Positions 8,306-17,050 of a stretch of 64,000 nucleotides of DNA are shown one piece after another. Under the pieces are notes generated by a model. It worked only from the letters and a program-made list of their open reading frames with translations. It was not told where the DNA came from and did not search any database. The stretch lies in NCBI RefSeq assembly GCF_007556815.1, contig NZ_CP041743.1, positions 2,046,001 through 2,110,000 on the forward strand, given 5' to 3'. Position 1 is the first letter of the stretch, and every line of letters starts with the position of its first letter. Source of the stretch: Paraburkholderia megapolitana. Lineage in GTDB: Bacteria; Pseudomonadota; Gammaproteobacteria; Burkholderiales; Burkholderiaceae. Position numbers and translations under genes: made by a program.

Positions 8306-9412
8306 TCAGAAAATGCTACGAATCCCGACCCGTCCGACAGCCTGCTTCTGGCTCGAAGACGGATTGAACCCGGCGATCTGCGCCACGGTCGCATCGCCGG
8401 CGGCTTTCTGGAACACGCCCAGCGCATACACGGACGTGCGCTTCGATAGCGCGTATTCGACGGTGAGATTGAACTGGCTGTATTTCGGCTCGCCATCGCT
8501 CGCATGATCGCGACCGGTCGTATAGGTATAGCCCGCGCCGATCGTCACCGCCGATGTCGGGTTGTAGATTCCCGACAGTTCGTAGTTCTGGAACGTCGCA
8601 TCGTGACCGGCGCTGCCCTGCTGGAAGATCGTGTTCGTGAAATCGGCGAGCAGACGCAGGGAAGTCAGGACACGGTACGACGCGCCGACGCCGAACACCT
8701 TCTGCGCGCGCGCGTTGGCGAGGAAGTTGCCGTACACCGCGTTGGTGAAGCCCGGGTAGTTCTGATAGCCCTGGGTCGACACTTCCGGATCGTTGATGCG
8801 CAGATAGCCAATCCCCGCGCTGAACGCACCGATCGAGTACGTGCCGCCCGCGCTGTACACCGCGTTGTTCGAGAACTGGCCGGCGATGCCACCCGGTGCA
8901 TACAGTCCGCCGAACGTGAAGCCCGCGATGGTCGGGCTGCGGTACTTGATCGCACTCGAGATCGGGAAGCCGTTATCGGTGTTGTCCATGTCGTTCGGGT
9001 GCGCGAAGTAATAGCCGCCGATGTTGCCGTTCAGCGTATACGGCTCGACATAGTCGACGATCGAATCCCACTGACGCCCGAGCGTCACAGTACCGACCTG
9101 TTCGCTCTGGATACCGACGTACGCATTACGCGAAAACGCGAGGCCGCTGCCGAGGCGCCCCGAATTGATGTCGAAGCCGCTTTCGAGGCGAAAGATCGTG
9201 CTGAGCCCGCCGCCCAGATCTTCGGTGCCGCGTACGCCCCAGCGGCTGCCCGCGGTGACGCCCGAGGCCGTCTGGACCAGATGGCTGCCATTGACATTGC
9301 TGGCAAAATCCACACCGTCCTCCACGATGCCGTACAGTGTGACGGCGCTTTGGGCATGCGCCGCGCATGCGGCAACGAGGAACGGGGCCGCGACGGCGAG
9401 TGTCTTTTTCAT
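8306..9412 (-). CDS. Outer-membrane porin, Gram-negative porin (OmpC-like) family
   Basis: A 368-residue trimeric-porin family protein. It has a Sec signal peptide ending in AHAQ (about residue 21), the family opening SAVTLYGIVEDGV, GVRGTEDLGGGLSTIFRLESGF, a GRQWDS loop, and the terminal phenylalanine (RSIF) that BAM recognises. It allows diffusion of small hydrophilic solutes. The 3' end faces the LysR gene 23 bases away. It probably has its own promoter in 9413-9550. Confidence 0.94.
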   Translation of the reverse strand: MKKTLAVAAPFLVAACAAHAQSAVTLYGIVEDGVDFASNVNGSHLVQTASGVTAGSRWGVRGTEDLGGGLSTIFRLESGFDINSGRLGSGLAFSRNAYVGIQSEQVGTVTLGRQWDSIVDYVEPYTLNGNIGGYYFAHPNDMDNTDNGFPISSAIKYRSPTIAGFTFGGLYAPGGIAGQFSNNAVYSAGGTYSIGAFSAGIGYLRINDPEVSTQGYQNYPGFTNAVYGNFLANARAQKVFGVGASYRVLTSLRLLADFTNTIFQQGSAGHDATFQNYELSGIYNPTSAVTIGAGYTYTTGRDHASDGEPKYSQFNLTVEYALSKRTSVYALGVFQKAAGDATVAQIAGFNPSSSQKQAVGRVGIRSIF

Positions 9413-9745
9413 CGATAATCCGTTGTGATTGTTTGTGGTTGTTCTAGGGTTGTTCTTGACCTCGGCGGATTATCGTGGCACCAATTTGACTTGCAAACCA
9501 CATAGATCTGAAATGCTTTCTAGTTTTACGCCGGGTAGATCGATGGGTACCGTTTGCAGCCGCAACCATTTGGAAATCTGAATTTGTTGGTTTGCGCCGC
9601 ATCCCACCCTCGCTATTCTGCGCAGCTACTGCAGCCGATTGTCTGTCGCGTGGACAGTGCGCGCGCCCGTTGTCCCCGGGTCGTCGCTGCATCGCAGGCA
9701 CCGGCTGCCCATACGAAACTTCCACTCGCTGGAGCGACGGTACCG
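9413..9745. other. Intergenic region between porin and ABC importer
   Basis: 333 bases separate divergent genes. The part next to 9412 is T/G-rich and should hold the leftward porin promoter. The right part can be read in frame with the ABC binding protein but lacks a signal peptide or other protein features, so I treat it as leader DNA. No hairpin or repeat stands out. Confidence 0.5.
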
Positions 9746-10663
9746 ATGAAATACACCCCCACCCTCAAGGGCGTTGCAGCGCTGCTTCTACTGGCCTCGA
9801 TCGGGGCGCATGCCGCCGACACTGTCACGGTCGCATCGAAGATCGATACCGAAGGCAATCTGTTAGGCAATCTGATCGCGCAGGTGCTGAAGTCGCACGG
9901 CATCGCCGTCACCGACAAGATCGGCCTAGGCACTACGCCGATCGTGCGCAAGGCCATCACGACCGGCGAGATCGATATCTATCCGGAGTACACGGGCAAC
10001 GCGGCGTTCTTCTTCAACAAGGGCGACGATCCGCTGTGGAAAAACGCTGCGAAGGGTTATGAAGAAGCGGCGAAGCTCGATTACGCGGCCAATCACATCG
10101 TCTGGCTTGCGCCGGCGCCGGCGAACAACACGTGGGCGGTTGCGCTGCTCGGCACCGTAGCGAAGGCCAACAATATTCATACGTTTAGCGACTTTGGCAA
10201 ATGGGTGTCGGCGGGCGGTCAGGTGAAGCTCGCGGCATCGGCTGAATTCGTGAACAGCGTGGGCGCGTTGCCGTCGTTCGAGAAGACCTACGGTTTCACG
10301 CTGAAACCGGATCAACTGCTCGTGCTGTCGGGCGGCGACACGTCGGCAACGATCAAGGCGGCCGCCGAACAGACCGACAAGGTTAACGCGGCAATGGTCT
10401 ACGGCACGGACGGCGCGATCGAAGCAGCCGGTCTCGTGGTACTCGACGACAACCGTCATGTGCAACCCGTCTACGCCCCCGCACCGCTGATCCGCGAGGC
10501 GGTGCTGAAGGCGCATCCGGAGATCGCCGGGTATCTGAAGCCGGTGTTCGCGAGCCTCGACCTGAAGACGCTGCAAACGCTGAATGGCCGTATCCAGGTG
10601 AACGGCGAACCGGCCGCGGCGGTGGCGGCGAGCTATCTGAAAGCGAAAGGCTTCGTCAAGTAA
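9746..10663 (+). CDS. osmF: Glycine-betaine/choline-type ABC substrate-binding protein (OsmF/YehZ family)
   Basis: A 305-residue periplasmic solute receptor of the OpuAC/OsmF family. The signal peptide ends near GAHA (residue 23). The mature part begins ADTVTVASKIDTEGNLLGN and has the family features GLGTTPIVRKAITTGEIDIYPEYTG and a late VNAAMVYGTDGAI segment. An ATG 9746 start gives a proper signal peptide; the frame stays open upstream without one. It is the first of four genes in the order receptor-permease-ATPase-permease, matching yehZYXW of enterobacteria. YehZ-type receptors bind betaine weakly, so betaine is a family-based guess. Confidence 0.9.
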   Translation: MKYTPTLKGVAALLLLASIGAHAADTVTVASKIDTEGNLLGNLIAQVLKSHGIAVTDKIGLGTTPIVRKAITTGEIDIYPEYTGNAAFFFNKGDDPLWKNAAKGYEEAAKLDYAANHIVWLAPAPANNTWAVALLGTVAKANNIHTFSDFGKWVSAGGQVKLAASAEFVNSVGALPSFEKTYGFTLKPDQLLVLSGGDTSATIKAAAEQTDKVNAAMVYGTDGAIEAAGLVVLDDNRHVQPVYAPAPLIREAVLKAHPEIAGYLKPVFASLDLKTLQTLNGRIQVNGEPAAAVAASYLKAKGFVK

Positions 10664-11898
10664 TGGCGGGCCCGGGAGGCAACGTGCAGACGCATAAATC
10701 GCAGGCGCTTGCGTTTGCCGGGCGACGTACCACTGGCGGCACGCTGCTGGTCGACAAGGTCGATCGGGTCGGTGCGCTGATCGCGATACTGATCGCCGCA
10801 GCGCTCGCGTTCGAACCGTTCGTCACGTTTCGCGCGAACCGGATCGTGTCGGGCAAAGGGCTCAGTCTGCTCGACACCTTTAGCGTCGGCGAGGCGAGGG
10901 TTGCGGTTGCGGTGCTCGCGGCTGCCGCGTTGTTCGCGCTGCTGCGTAGCCGTGCCGCGTTACGGCTCGTGGTCGGCATCGCGCTGCTGGCAGGGCTCGC
11001 CTTGCTGGTCGGATACGCGCCCGCGCATCTCGTCACCGACGAACATCCGCTCGCCCGTGTGTCGCCGTCAGGCGGCTTCTGGATCCTCACGTTCGCGTTC
11101 TCGATGCTGGTCACCGACGCGCTCGCGAAACTGTCGCCCGGTCCCGCACCGCGTCTCGCGGTGCTCGCGCTCGCATGGCTCGCGCTCGCTGCGCTGTTCG
11201 GTAGCGGCCGATGGGACGGCCTGTCGGTGATGCAGGAATACGCGGTGCACGCGGACAACTTCTGGCAGGAAGCTGCGCGCCACATCGAGCTGGTTGTGGG
11301 CTCCGTTGCGGCGGCTGTCGCGTTTGGCGTGCCGCTTGGTATCGCGTGCGTGAAACTGCCTGCGCTGCGTGCGGTCGCATTGCCGGTGCTGAACATTGTC
11401 CAGACCATTCCGAGCATCGCGATGTACGGGCTGATGATGGTGCCGCTCGGGCTGCTCGCCGCCCACGTGCCGCTTGCCGCCGCACTCGGTATTCGCGGTA
11501 TCGGCGTTGCGCCTGCGTTGATCGCGCTGTTTCTCTATTCGCTGCTGCCGGTGACGGCGAGTGTCGTCGTCGGTCTCGGGCAGATTCCGCCGCAGACGGC
11601 GGAAGCCGCCGTCGCGATGGGTATGACACCGGGTCAGCGTCTGCGCTCGGTCGAACTGCCGCTCGCGTTGCCGGTCGTGCTGACCGGCGTGCGCATCGTG
11701 CTGGTTCAGAACATCGGACTCGCAACCGTCGCCGCGCTGATCGGCGGTGGCGGCTTCGGCACCTTCGTGTTTCAGGGCATCGGCCAGTCGGCCATCGATC
11801 TCGTGCTGCTCGGCGCCGCCCCGACTATCGGGCTTGCACTGAGCGCGGCCGTTGTCTTCGACGCCGCGACCGAATTCATCAAGGGACATCGCGCATGA
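10663..11898 (+). CDS. yehY: ABC importer permease (YehY type, long form)
   Basis: A 411-residue inner-membrane permease. An N-terminal half of several hydrophobic segments precedes a conventional binding-protein-dependent permease domain (about 200-400) with the EAA-loop region (QTAEAAVAMGMTPGQRLRSVELPLALPV). YehY-type permeases carry this extra N-terminal part. ATG 10663 overlaps the receptor stop (TAATG). A GTG at 10684 behind GGGAGG is an alternative start that would shorten it by seven residues. The stop overlaps the ATPase start. Confidence 0.9.
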   Translation: MAGPGGNVQTHKSQALAFAGRRTTGGTLLVDKVDRVGALIAILIAAALAFEPFVTFRANRIVSGKGLSLLDTFSVGEARVAVAVLAAAALFALLRSRAALRLVVGIALLAGLALLVGYAPAHLVTDEHPLARVSPSGGFWILTFAFSMLVTDALAKLSPGPAPRLAVLALAWLALAALFGSGRWDGLSVMQEYAVHADNFWQEAARHIELVVGSVAAAVAFGVPLGIACVKLPALRAVALPVLNIVQTIPSIAMYGLMMVPLGLLAAHVPLAAALGIRGIGVAPALIALFLYSLLPVTASVVVGLGQIPPQTAEAAVAMGMTPGQRLRSVELPLALPVVLTGVRIVLVQNIGLATVAALIGGGGFGTFVFQGIGQSAIDLVLLGAAPTIGLALSAAVVFDAATEFIKGHRA

Positions 11899-12833
11899 TT
11901 GAAATCGACAAGATCAGTCGACGCTTCGGCGATGTCGTCGCTGTCGACGACGTTTCGCTCGTGATCGGCAGCGGCACGATCACCGCGCTCGTCGGCACAT
12001 CGGGCAGCGGCAAGTCGACGCTGCTGCGCATGATCAACCGGTTGATCGCGCCGACGAGCGGCACGATCCGCATCGATGGACGCGATACGTCCGGCGTGCC
12101 CGCTGAAGAGTTGCGGCGCGGCATCGGTTATGTGATCCAGGGGCACGGGCTGTTTCCGCACTGGAGCGTCGCTCGCAATATCGCGACCGTGCCGCGTCTG
12201 CTCGGCTGGGAGACGGCACGCATCGACGCACGCGTGCGCGAACTGCTTGAGCTCTTCAAGCTCGATCCCGATACGTACGGTACGAAGTTTCCGCATCAGT
12301 TGTCCGGCGGTCAGCAGCAGCGGGTGGGTGTAGCGCGTGCACTGGCTGCGCAACCCGCGATCCTGCTGATGGACGAACCGTTCGGCGCGCTCGATCCGAT
12401 CATCCGCGGCCAGGCGCAGGAGGATCTGCTCGCGCTGCAGCGGCGACTCGGCATCACGGTGGTGATCGTCACGCACGATATGGAAGAGGCATTGCTCCTC
12501 GGCGATCGCATCGTGGTGATGGACGGCGGCCGCGTGCTACAGGCTGCCACGCCCGCCGAATTGCTCGCACGTCCCGCACCTGGCTTCGTCGAGAAACTCG
12601 TGGCCGGTACCGACCGGCCGCTGCGTTTGCTGTCGCTGACCCAGGTCGATGAAATCGCCGAACCCGGTACCGCCGATGGCGCGCCGATCGCCGGTACGCA
12701 GAACCTGCGCGATGCGCTGTCGGAACTGCTGTGGCGCGGTACGCAGAGCCTGCCGGTAGCACAGGCCGACGGCAGCGTGCGAACCCGCGTATCGCTCGCG
12801 TCGATTCTCGCGCGCGCCGGGCGGCCGAGATGA
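11895..12833 (+). CDS. yehX: ABC importer ATPase (YehX/ProV-like)
   Basis: A 312-residue nucleotide-binding subunit. Walker A is GTSGSGKST, the Q-loop is VIQGHGLFPH, the signature is LSGGQQQRVGVARAL, Walker B is ILLMDEPFGALD, and the switch His is in VTHDMEEA. After about residue 235 there is a short regulatory tail with partial similarity to a single CBS-like segment (ending TRVSLASILAR), shorter than the tandem CBS of ProV/OpuCA. ATG 11895 overlaps the upstream stop by four bases. The long open frame upstream of this ATG is the shadow of the permease gene. Confidence 0.93.
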   Translation: MIEIDKISRRFGDVVAVDDVSLVIGSGTITALVGTSGSGKSTLLRMINRLIAPTSGTIRIDGRDTSGVPAEELRRGIGYVIQGHGLFPHWSVARNIATVPRLLGWETARIDARVRELLELFKLDPDTYGTKFPHQLSGGQQQRVGVARALAAQPAILLMDEPFGALDPIIRGQAQEDLLALQRRLGITVVIVTHDMEEALLLGDRIVVMDGGRVLQAATPAELLARPAPGFVEKLVAGTDRPLRLLSLTQVDEIAEPGTADGAPIAGTQNLRDALSELLWRGTQSLPVAQADGSVRTRVSLASILARAGRPR

Positions 12834-13597
12834 AACTCGTCGCACGGACCTCGCGCCTGCTCGCGCTCGCGATACTGCTCGCGTTACTGGTTCGCCCGCA
12901 ATGGTTTGCGCCGCTCTTCGCGCCGCTCGCCGAGAACGGCGCACCTGTGATCTACGATCGCTCGAGCCTGCTTGGATTGACGCTTGCGCATCTTGCGCTG
13001 GTCGGCGGCGCGAGTCTCGTGGGGACCGTGATCGCGCTGCTCGCCGGGATCTTCGTCACGCGTGAAGCGGGCGCCGAATTTCTGCCGCTTGCGCGCAGCA
13101 TCGTCAATATCGGCCAGACTTTTCCGCCGGTTGCGGTGCTGGCGCTCGCGGTGCCCGCGGTCGGTTTCGGTGTGAAGCCGACGCTGATTGCGCTGATCCT
13201 GTACGGATTGCTGCCGGTGTTCGAGAGCACGATTACCGGTCTCAAGGACATTCCGGCTGCAACCGTCGAAGCCGCACGTGGCATGGGCATGGGTCCGCTG
13301 CGCCAGTTGCTGTCGATCGAACTGCCGCTCGCGCTGCCGGTGATCCTGTCGGGCATCCGTCTGTCGGTGGTGATCAATCTCGGCACCGCGACGCTCGGTT
13401 CGACGGTGGCAGCGAAAGGACTCGGCGATGTGATCATCGCGGGTCTGCAAACCTCGAACACGGCGTTCATCCTGCAAGGCGGGATGATCGTCGGGCTGCT
13501 GGCCGTGCTTGCCTACGACGCGCTCGGCGTCGTTGCGCGTGCGCTCACACAACGCGACTCGGGCGCGACGCTCGCGTTACCGCGCCTCGAGCGCTGA
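12830..13597 (+). CDS. yehW: ABC importer permease (YehW/OpuCB type)
   Basis: A 255-residue inner-membrane permease with about six hydrophobic segments and the coupling EAA loop (ATVEAARGMGMGPLRQLLSIELPLALPV). ATG 12830 overlaps the ATPase stop by four bases (ATGA), completing a four-gene chain with no gaps. It pairs with the 10663 permease to form a heteromeric pore. Confidence 0.92.
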   Translation: MKLVARTSRLLALAILLALLVRPQWFAPLFAPLAENGAPVIYDRSSLLGLTLAHLALVGGASLVGTVIALLAGIFVTREAGAEFLPLARSIVNIGQTFPPVAVLALAVPAVGFGVKPTLIALILYGLLPVFESTITGLKDIPAATVEAARGMGMGPLRQLLSIELPLALPVILSGIRLSVVINLGTATLGSTVAAKGLGDVIIAGLQTSNTAFILQGGMIVGLLAVLAYDALGVVARALTQRDSGATLALPRLER

Positions 13598-13793
13598 ACG
13601 GCGCTTACCTCACTTTCCTCGCTTACCTCACTCGCCGCGCGCGATTTGTCAGCCGCGCTGATAAACATCGAAGAATTCGTTTGTTCCCGATGCGGTGGGC
13701 TTCCCGTATCGTTCAGCCGGCGTCGAACGAACTGATCCCGGCGGGTTCGGCGCTCTGTCTACACGCACGGGTCTCGCATAGCAAGGAACGACG

Positions 13794-13997
13794 ATGGCAA
13801 CGGGTACGGTGAAGTGGTTCAACGATGCAAAAGGATTCGGCTTCATCACGCCGGACGACGGCGGCGACGATCTGTTCGCGCATTTCTCGGAAATCCGCGC
13901 GGACGGCTTCAAGTCGCTGCAGGAAAACCAGAAGGTCAGCTTCGAAGTGAAACAAGGCCCGAAGGGCAAGCAGGCCGCCGATATCAAGCCGGTGTAA
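13794..13997 (+). CDS. Cold-shock domain protein (CspA family)
   Basis: A 67-residue single-domain RNA chaperone with both nucleic-acid-binding motifs: KGFGFI (RNP1) and DLFAHF (RNP2). It opens with the family sequence [15 protein letters not shown] lies about ten bases before the ATG. The nearly 200-base stretch after the ABC operon probably includes its own promoter and a long leader, as is common for csp genes; I see no defined thermosensor fold. Genomes of this group carry several paralogues, so no specific letter is assigned. Confidence 0.95.
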   Translation: MATGTVKWFNDAKGFGFITPDDGGDDLFAHFSEIRADGFKSLQENQKVSFEVKQGPKGKQAADIKPV

Positions 13998-14214
13998 CCG
14001 CCACGCGTTTGTCGCCTTCAACCACTATCTTCTGACGAATGCCCATGCATGCCCATGTGGCGACCAAACCGCTGCTTCTTTAGAAAGCACAATTAATTGG
14101 TTCGCCTTCCGGCCGGGTTATTTCATAGTGTCTCGTGATGGCTATAGACGGTTTTTTACCGCCTCGCCAGCCCCCGCCGCACTGACGCGCGCGGATATTC
14201 GGCAAGGAGATGTC

Positions 14215-14691
14215 ATGACGGTTGAAGTCGAAGAGCGGCCTGTGCACGCGGCACTCGATGTGCTTGAAGCGGCGCGATTGGCTGCGGTAGAAGCAGGTTT
14301 GCCCTATGCAGGCGGCATCGCGCCGCAGGACGCGTGGGCGCTGGTGTCGGCAGGCAAGGCGCTGCTGGTCGACGTGCGCAGCGCGGAAGAACGGAAATTC
14401 GTCGGGCATGTGCCGGAGAGCCTGCACGTCGCATGGGCGACGGGCACGAGCCTGACACGCAATCCGCGCTTCGTGCGCGAACTGGAAGCGAAGACCGGCA
14501 AGGATGCGCTCGTGCTGCTGCTGTGCCGTAGCGGCAATCGTTCGGCGCTCGCCGCCGAAGCTGCGACGAAGGGCGGTTTCAGCCAGGTCTTCAATGTTCT
14601 GGAAGGCTTTGAAGGCGAACTCGATGCGGCGCAACGGCGCGGCGGCAGTAACGGGTGGCGCTTTCGCGGGCTGCCCTGGGTGCAGGACTAG
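14215..14691 (+). CDS. Rhodanese-like sulfurtransferase
   Basis: A 158-residue single-domain rhodanese that would carry a persulfide on Cys104 in the active-site loop LLLCRSGNRS. LLVDVRSAEERKFVGHVPES is the typical first-strand motif. ATG 14215 follows AAGGAGA at the right distance; the open frame continues upstream without a site. It is the first gene of the encapsulin locus, 36 bases before the serine acetyltransferase. Rhodaneses are regular neighbours of cysteine-desulfurase-loaded encapsulins and may pass on or receive sulfane sulfur. Confidence 0.92.
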   Translation: MTVEVEERPVHAALDVLEAARLAAVEAGLPYAGGIAPQDAWALVSAGKALLVDVRSAEERKFVGHVPESLHVAWATGTSLTRNPRFVRELEAKTGKDALVLLLCRSGNRSALAAEAATKGGFSQVFNVLEGFEGELDAAQRRGGSNGWRFRGLPWVQD

Positions 14692-14727
14692 CGCTTTTCA
14701 CTTACACACTTTCAGCCGGGAGCCGCT

Positions 14728-15705
14728 GTGGCAGTTTTCGATATCGACGACATCGTAGAAGCACTGCAGACGGCTCGCCAGCAATGGCGCGAAGTACAGA
14801 AGCGCTCGCTCGAGCCGGGCGGGCGCGAATTGCCGGCTCGCGAAGCACTCGCGGAGATCGTCGATACGCTCAAGGGCGTGTTGTTTCCGATGCGGCTTGG
14901 GCCAGCCGATCTGCGTCAGGAAAGTGAAAACTTCTATGTCGGGCATGCGCTCGATACCGCGCTGCATGCGTTACTCGCGCAGGCGCGACTCGAATTGCAT
15001 TACCGGACCCGCCACCACCCACGTTCCGCCGACGAAATCGAAGCGCAAGCCGGCGCGGCTGTCAGGGCGTTTGCGGCAAAGCTGCCGGAGATCCGCACGC
15101 TGCTCGACAGCGATGTGCTCGCTGCATTTCACGGCGACCCCGCGGCAGGTAGCGTCGACGAGGTGCTGCTGTGCTATCCCGGCGTGCTGGCGATGATCCA
15201 TCATCGTTTCGCGCATGCGCTATATGGGCTTGGTTTGCCGTTGCTTGCGCGTATCGTCGCCGAGCTGGCGCATGGCGAAACCGGCATCGATATTCATCCG
15301 GGGGCGCAGATCGGCGCGAGCTTCTTCATCGATCACGGCACCGGTGTCGTGATCGGCGAGACCTCGGTGATCGGGCAACGGGTGCGTGTTTATCAGGCGG
15401 TTACGCTCGGGGCGAAGAGGTTTCCGCGTGACGCTCAGGGGCACCTCGAAAAAGGTTTGCCGCGCCATCCGATCGTCGAGGATGACGTCGTGATCTATGC
15501 CGGTGCGACGATACTTGGGCGCGTGACGCTGGGGCGCGGTGCGGTGATCGGCGGCAACGTCTGGCTTACGCAGGATGTCGCGCCTGGCTCGCATGTCACT
15601 CAGGCGGTGTCGCGCAACGAAGCGACGAGTGCGGGTGTGGGTGCAGGTGCGGCACATGCTAATCCGGCGCCACAATCAGCTGCAGTAGCCGGAGTCGCGT
15701 CGTGA
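14728..15705 (+). CDS. Serine O-acetyltransferase (CysE/EpsC-SrpH type)
   Basis: A 325-residue enzyme that acetylates L-serine to O-acetylserine, the direct precursor of cysteine. An alpha-helical N-terminal part (1-180) precedes the left-handed beta-helix with hexapeptide repeats (GIDIHPGAQIG...FFIDHGTGVVIGETSVIG), including the catalytic His in IDHGTG (H203). The start is GTG 14728 behind CCGGGAG. The low-complexity Ala/Gly tail (from about 300) is unusual and overlaps the next gene (GTGA). It supplies cysteine, the substrate of the encapsulated desulfurase encoded downstream. Confidence 0.93.
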   Translation: MAVFDIDDIVEALQTARQQWREVQKRSLEPGGRELPAREALAEIVDTLKGVLFPMRLGPADLRQESENFYVGHALDTALHALLAQARLELHYRTRHHPRSADEIEAQAGAAVRAFAAKLPEIRTLLDSDVLAAFHGDPAAGSVDEVLLCYPGVLAMIHHRFAHALYGLGLPLLARIVAELAHGETGIDIHPGAQIGASFFIDHGTGVVIGETSVIGQRVRVYQAVTLGAKRFPRDAQGHLEKGLPRHPIVEDDVVIYAGATILGRVTLGRGAVIGGNVWLTQDVAPGSHVTQAVSRNEATSAGVGAGAAHANPAPQSAAVAGVAS

Positions 15706-16022
15706 CGAAGATCGTGCGAGACCTCGGCGTGACAGTGCGACGCCTGCGTGAAGCACGCGGCTGGTCGCAGGAACAACTGGCTGAGCATGCCGCGCTGAAT
15801 CGTTCGTATGTCGGCGAGATCGAGCGCGGTTCGGTGATCGCGTCGATCGTCACTGTCGAGAAACTTGCACAGGCGCTCGATGCAAGCATCGCGGTGCTGT
15901 TATGCGCAGCGTCGGCGGATTCTCCGCGAAGCGTGAGCCCAGCGGTGGTGCCCGTTAGCTCCGGCAAAGCCACTGCGTCATCCACATCGAATACTCCCAC
16001 CGCCCCAAACGTACCCGCGTGA
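15702..16022 (+). CDS. XRE-family helix-turn-helix regulator of the encapsulin locus
   Basis: A 106-residue DNA-binding protein. Residues 5-65 are a Cro/C1-type helix-turn-helix (VRRLREARGWSQEQLAE...NRSYVGEIERG). The last 40 residues are a Ser/Thr/Ala/Pro-rich tail of unknown role. GTG 15702 overlaps the acetyltransferase stop by four bases, so it is co-translated within the locus, directly upstream of the shell gene. It is likely a local regulator of the sulfur/encapsulin genes. Its operator is not identified; 16023-16117 is the obvious candidate. Confidence 0.88.
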   Translation: MTKIVRDLGVTVRRLREARGWSQEQLAEHAALNRSYVGEIERGSVIASIVTVEKLAQALDASIAVLLCAASADSPRSVSPAVVPVSSGKATASSTSNTPTAPNVPA

Positions 16023-16117
16023 CGTCTATAGCATGTTGAGCGGCTGCGACGCCGTTTCCATAATCACGTTTGCTCATAAGCATTCCAGTTTTTCTTCTAT
16101 AGACCCCGGAGCGACAC

Positions 16118-17050
16118 ATGACAGCAACAGTGGGCGGCCTGACGGCGCTCGGCGATACCGCAGCACGGCAACTAGCCAATGCCACCAAGACCGTTCCCCA
16201 GCTTTCGACGATTTCGCCGCGCTGGCTCACCCATCTGCTGCAATGGCTGCCGGTCGAAGCGGGTATCTACCGGCTGAACCAGGTGAAGAATCCGGAAGCA
16301 GTGGTCGCGGCTTGCACCGCGCGCGAAGACGAAAGCCTGCTGCCGCGCACGTTCGTTCCTTACGAAGAAGAACCGCGCGAGTATTTCCTGAACGCGGTGA
16401 GCACCGTACTCGATGTGCATACGCGCATCTCCGATCTGTACAGCAGCCCGCACGACCAGATCAAGGAACAACTGCGCCTGACGATCGAAACGATCAAGGA
16501 GCTGCAGGAAAGCCAACTGATCAACAACCCCGATTACGGCCTGCTTGCCAACGTCGCCGAAGAACAGCGCGTGTTTCCGCTGACGGGCGCACCGACCCCC
16601 GACGACCTCGACGAACTGCTGACAAAGGTCTGGAAAGAGCCGGCATTCTTCCTGACGCACCCGCTCGCGATTGCCGCGTTCGGTCGTGAATGCACGCGCC
16701 GCGGTGTGCCGCCGCCCACGACGAGCCTGTTCGGTTCGCAGTTCCTGACCTGGCGCGGCATCCCGCTGATTCCGTCGGACAAGGTGCCGGTCGCGGACGG
16801 CAAGACGAAGATCCTGCTGCTGCGCGTGGGCGACAAACGCCAGGGCGTGGTCGGCCTGTTCCAGCCGGGTGTTGCTGGCGAACAGGGACCGGGTCTGTCG
16901 GTGCGCTTCATGGGCATCAACAATCATGCGATCGCGTCGTATCTGATCTCGCTGTACTGCTCGCTGGCCGTGCATTCGCCGGACGCGCTGGCGGTTCTCG
17001 ATGACGTGGAGATCGGCAAGTACCATGACTACACCGACACCTACAAGTAA
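16118..17050 (+). CDS. Family 2A encapsulin shell protein (SrpI-like)
   Basis: A 310-residue HK97-fold shell protein. Recognised by overall resemblance to the SrpI / major membrane protein I group: the N-terminal arm with LGDTAARQLANATKT, ISPRWLTHLLQWLPVEAGIYRLNQVK, and a C-terminal SVRFMGINNHAIASYLISLYCSLAVHSPDALAVLDDVEIG in pieces. No cyclic-nucleotide-binding insertion is present, which separates 2A from 2B. Subunits should assemble into an icosahedral cage around the cysteine desulfurase encoded next. GGAG precedes the ATG by six bases. Its stop lies inside the downstream gene if that gene starts at 17025. Confidence 0.93.
   Translation: MTATVGGLTALGDTAARQLANATKTVPQLSTISPRWLTHLLQWLPVEAGIYRLNQVKNPEAVVAACTAREDESLLPRTFVPYEEEPREYFLNAVSTVLDVHTRISDLYSSPHDQIKEQLRLTIETIKELQESQLINNPDYGLLANVAEEQRVFPLTGAPTPDDLDELLTKVWKEPAFFLTHPLAIAAFGRECTRRGVPPPTTSLFGSQFLTWRGIPLIPSDKVPVADGKTKILLLRVGDKRQGVVGLFQPGVAGEQGPGLSVRFMGINNHAIASYLISLYCSLAVHSPDALAVLDDVEIGKYHDYTDTYK

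Noticed and set aside
13598..13793. Riboswitch or thermosensor before the cold-shock gene
   Set aside because: A long leader is present but no specific conserved fold could be identified.
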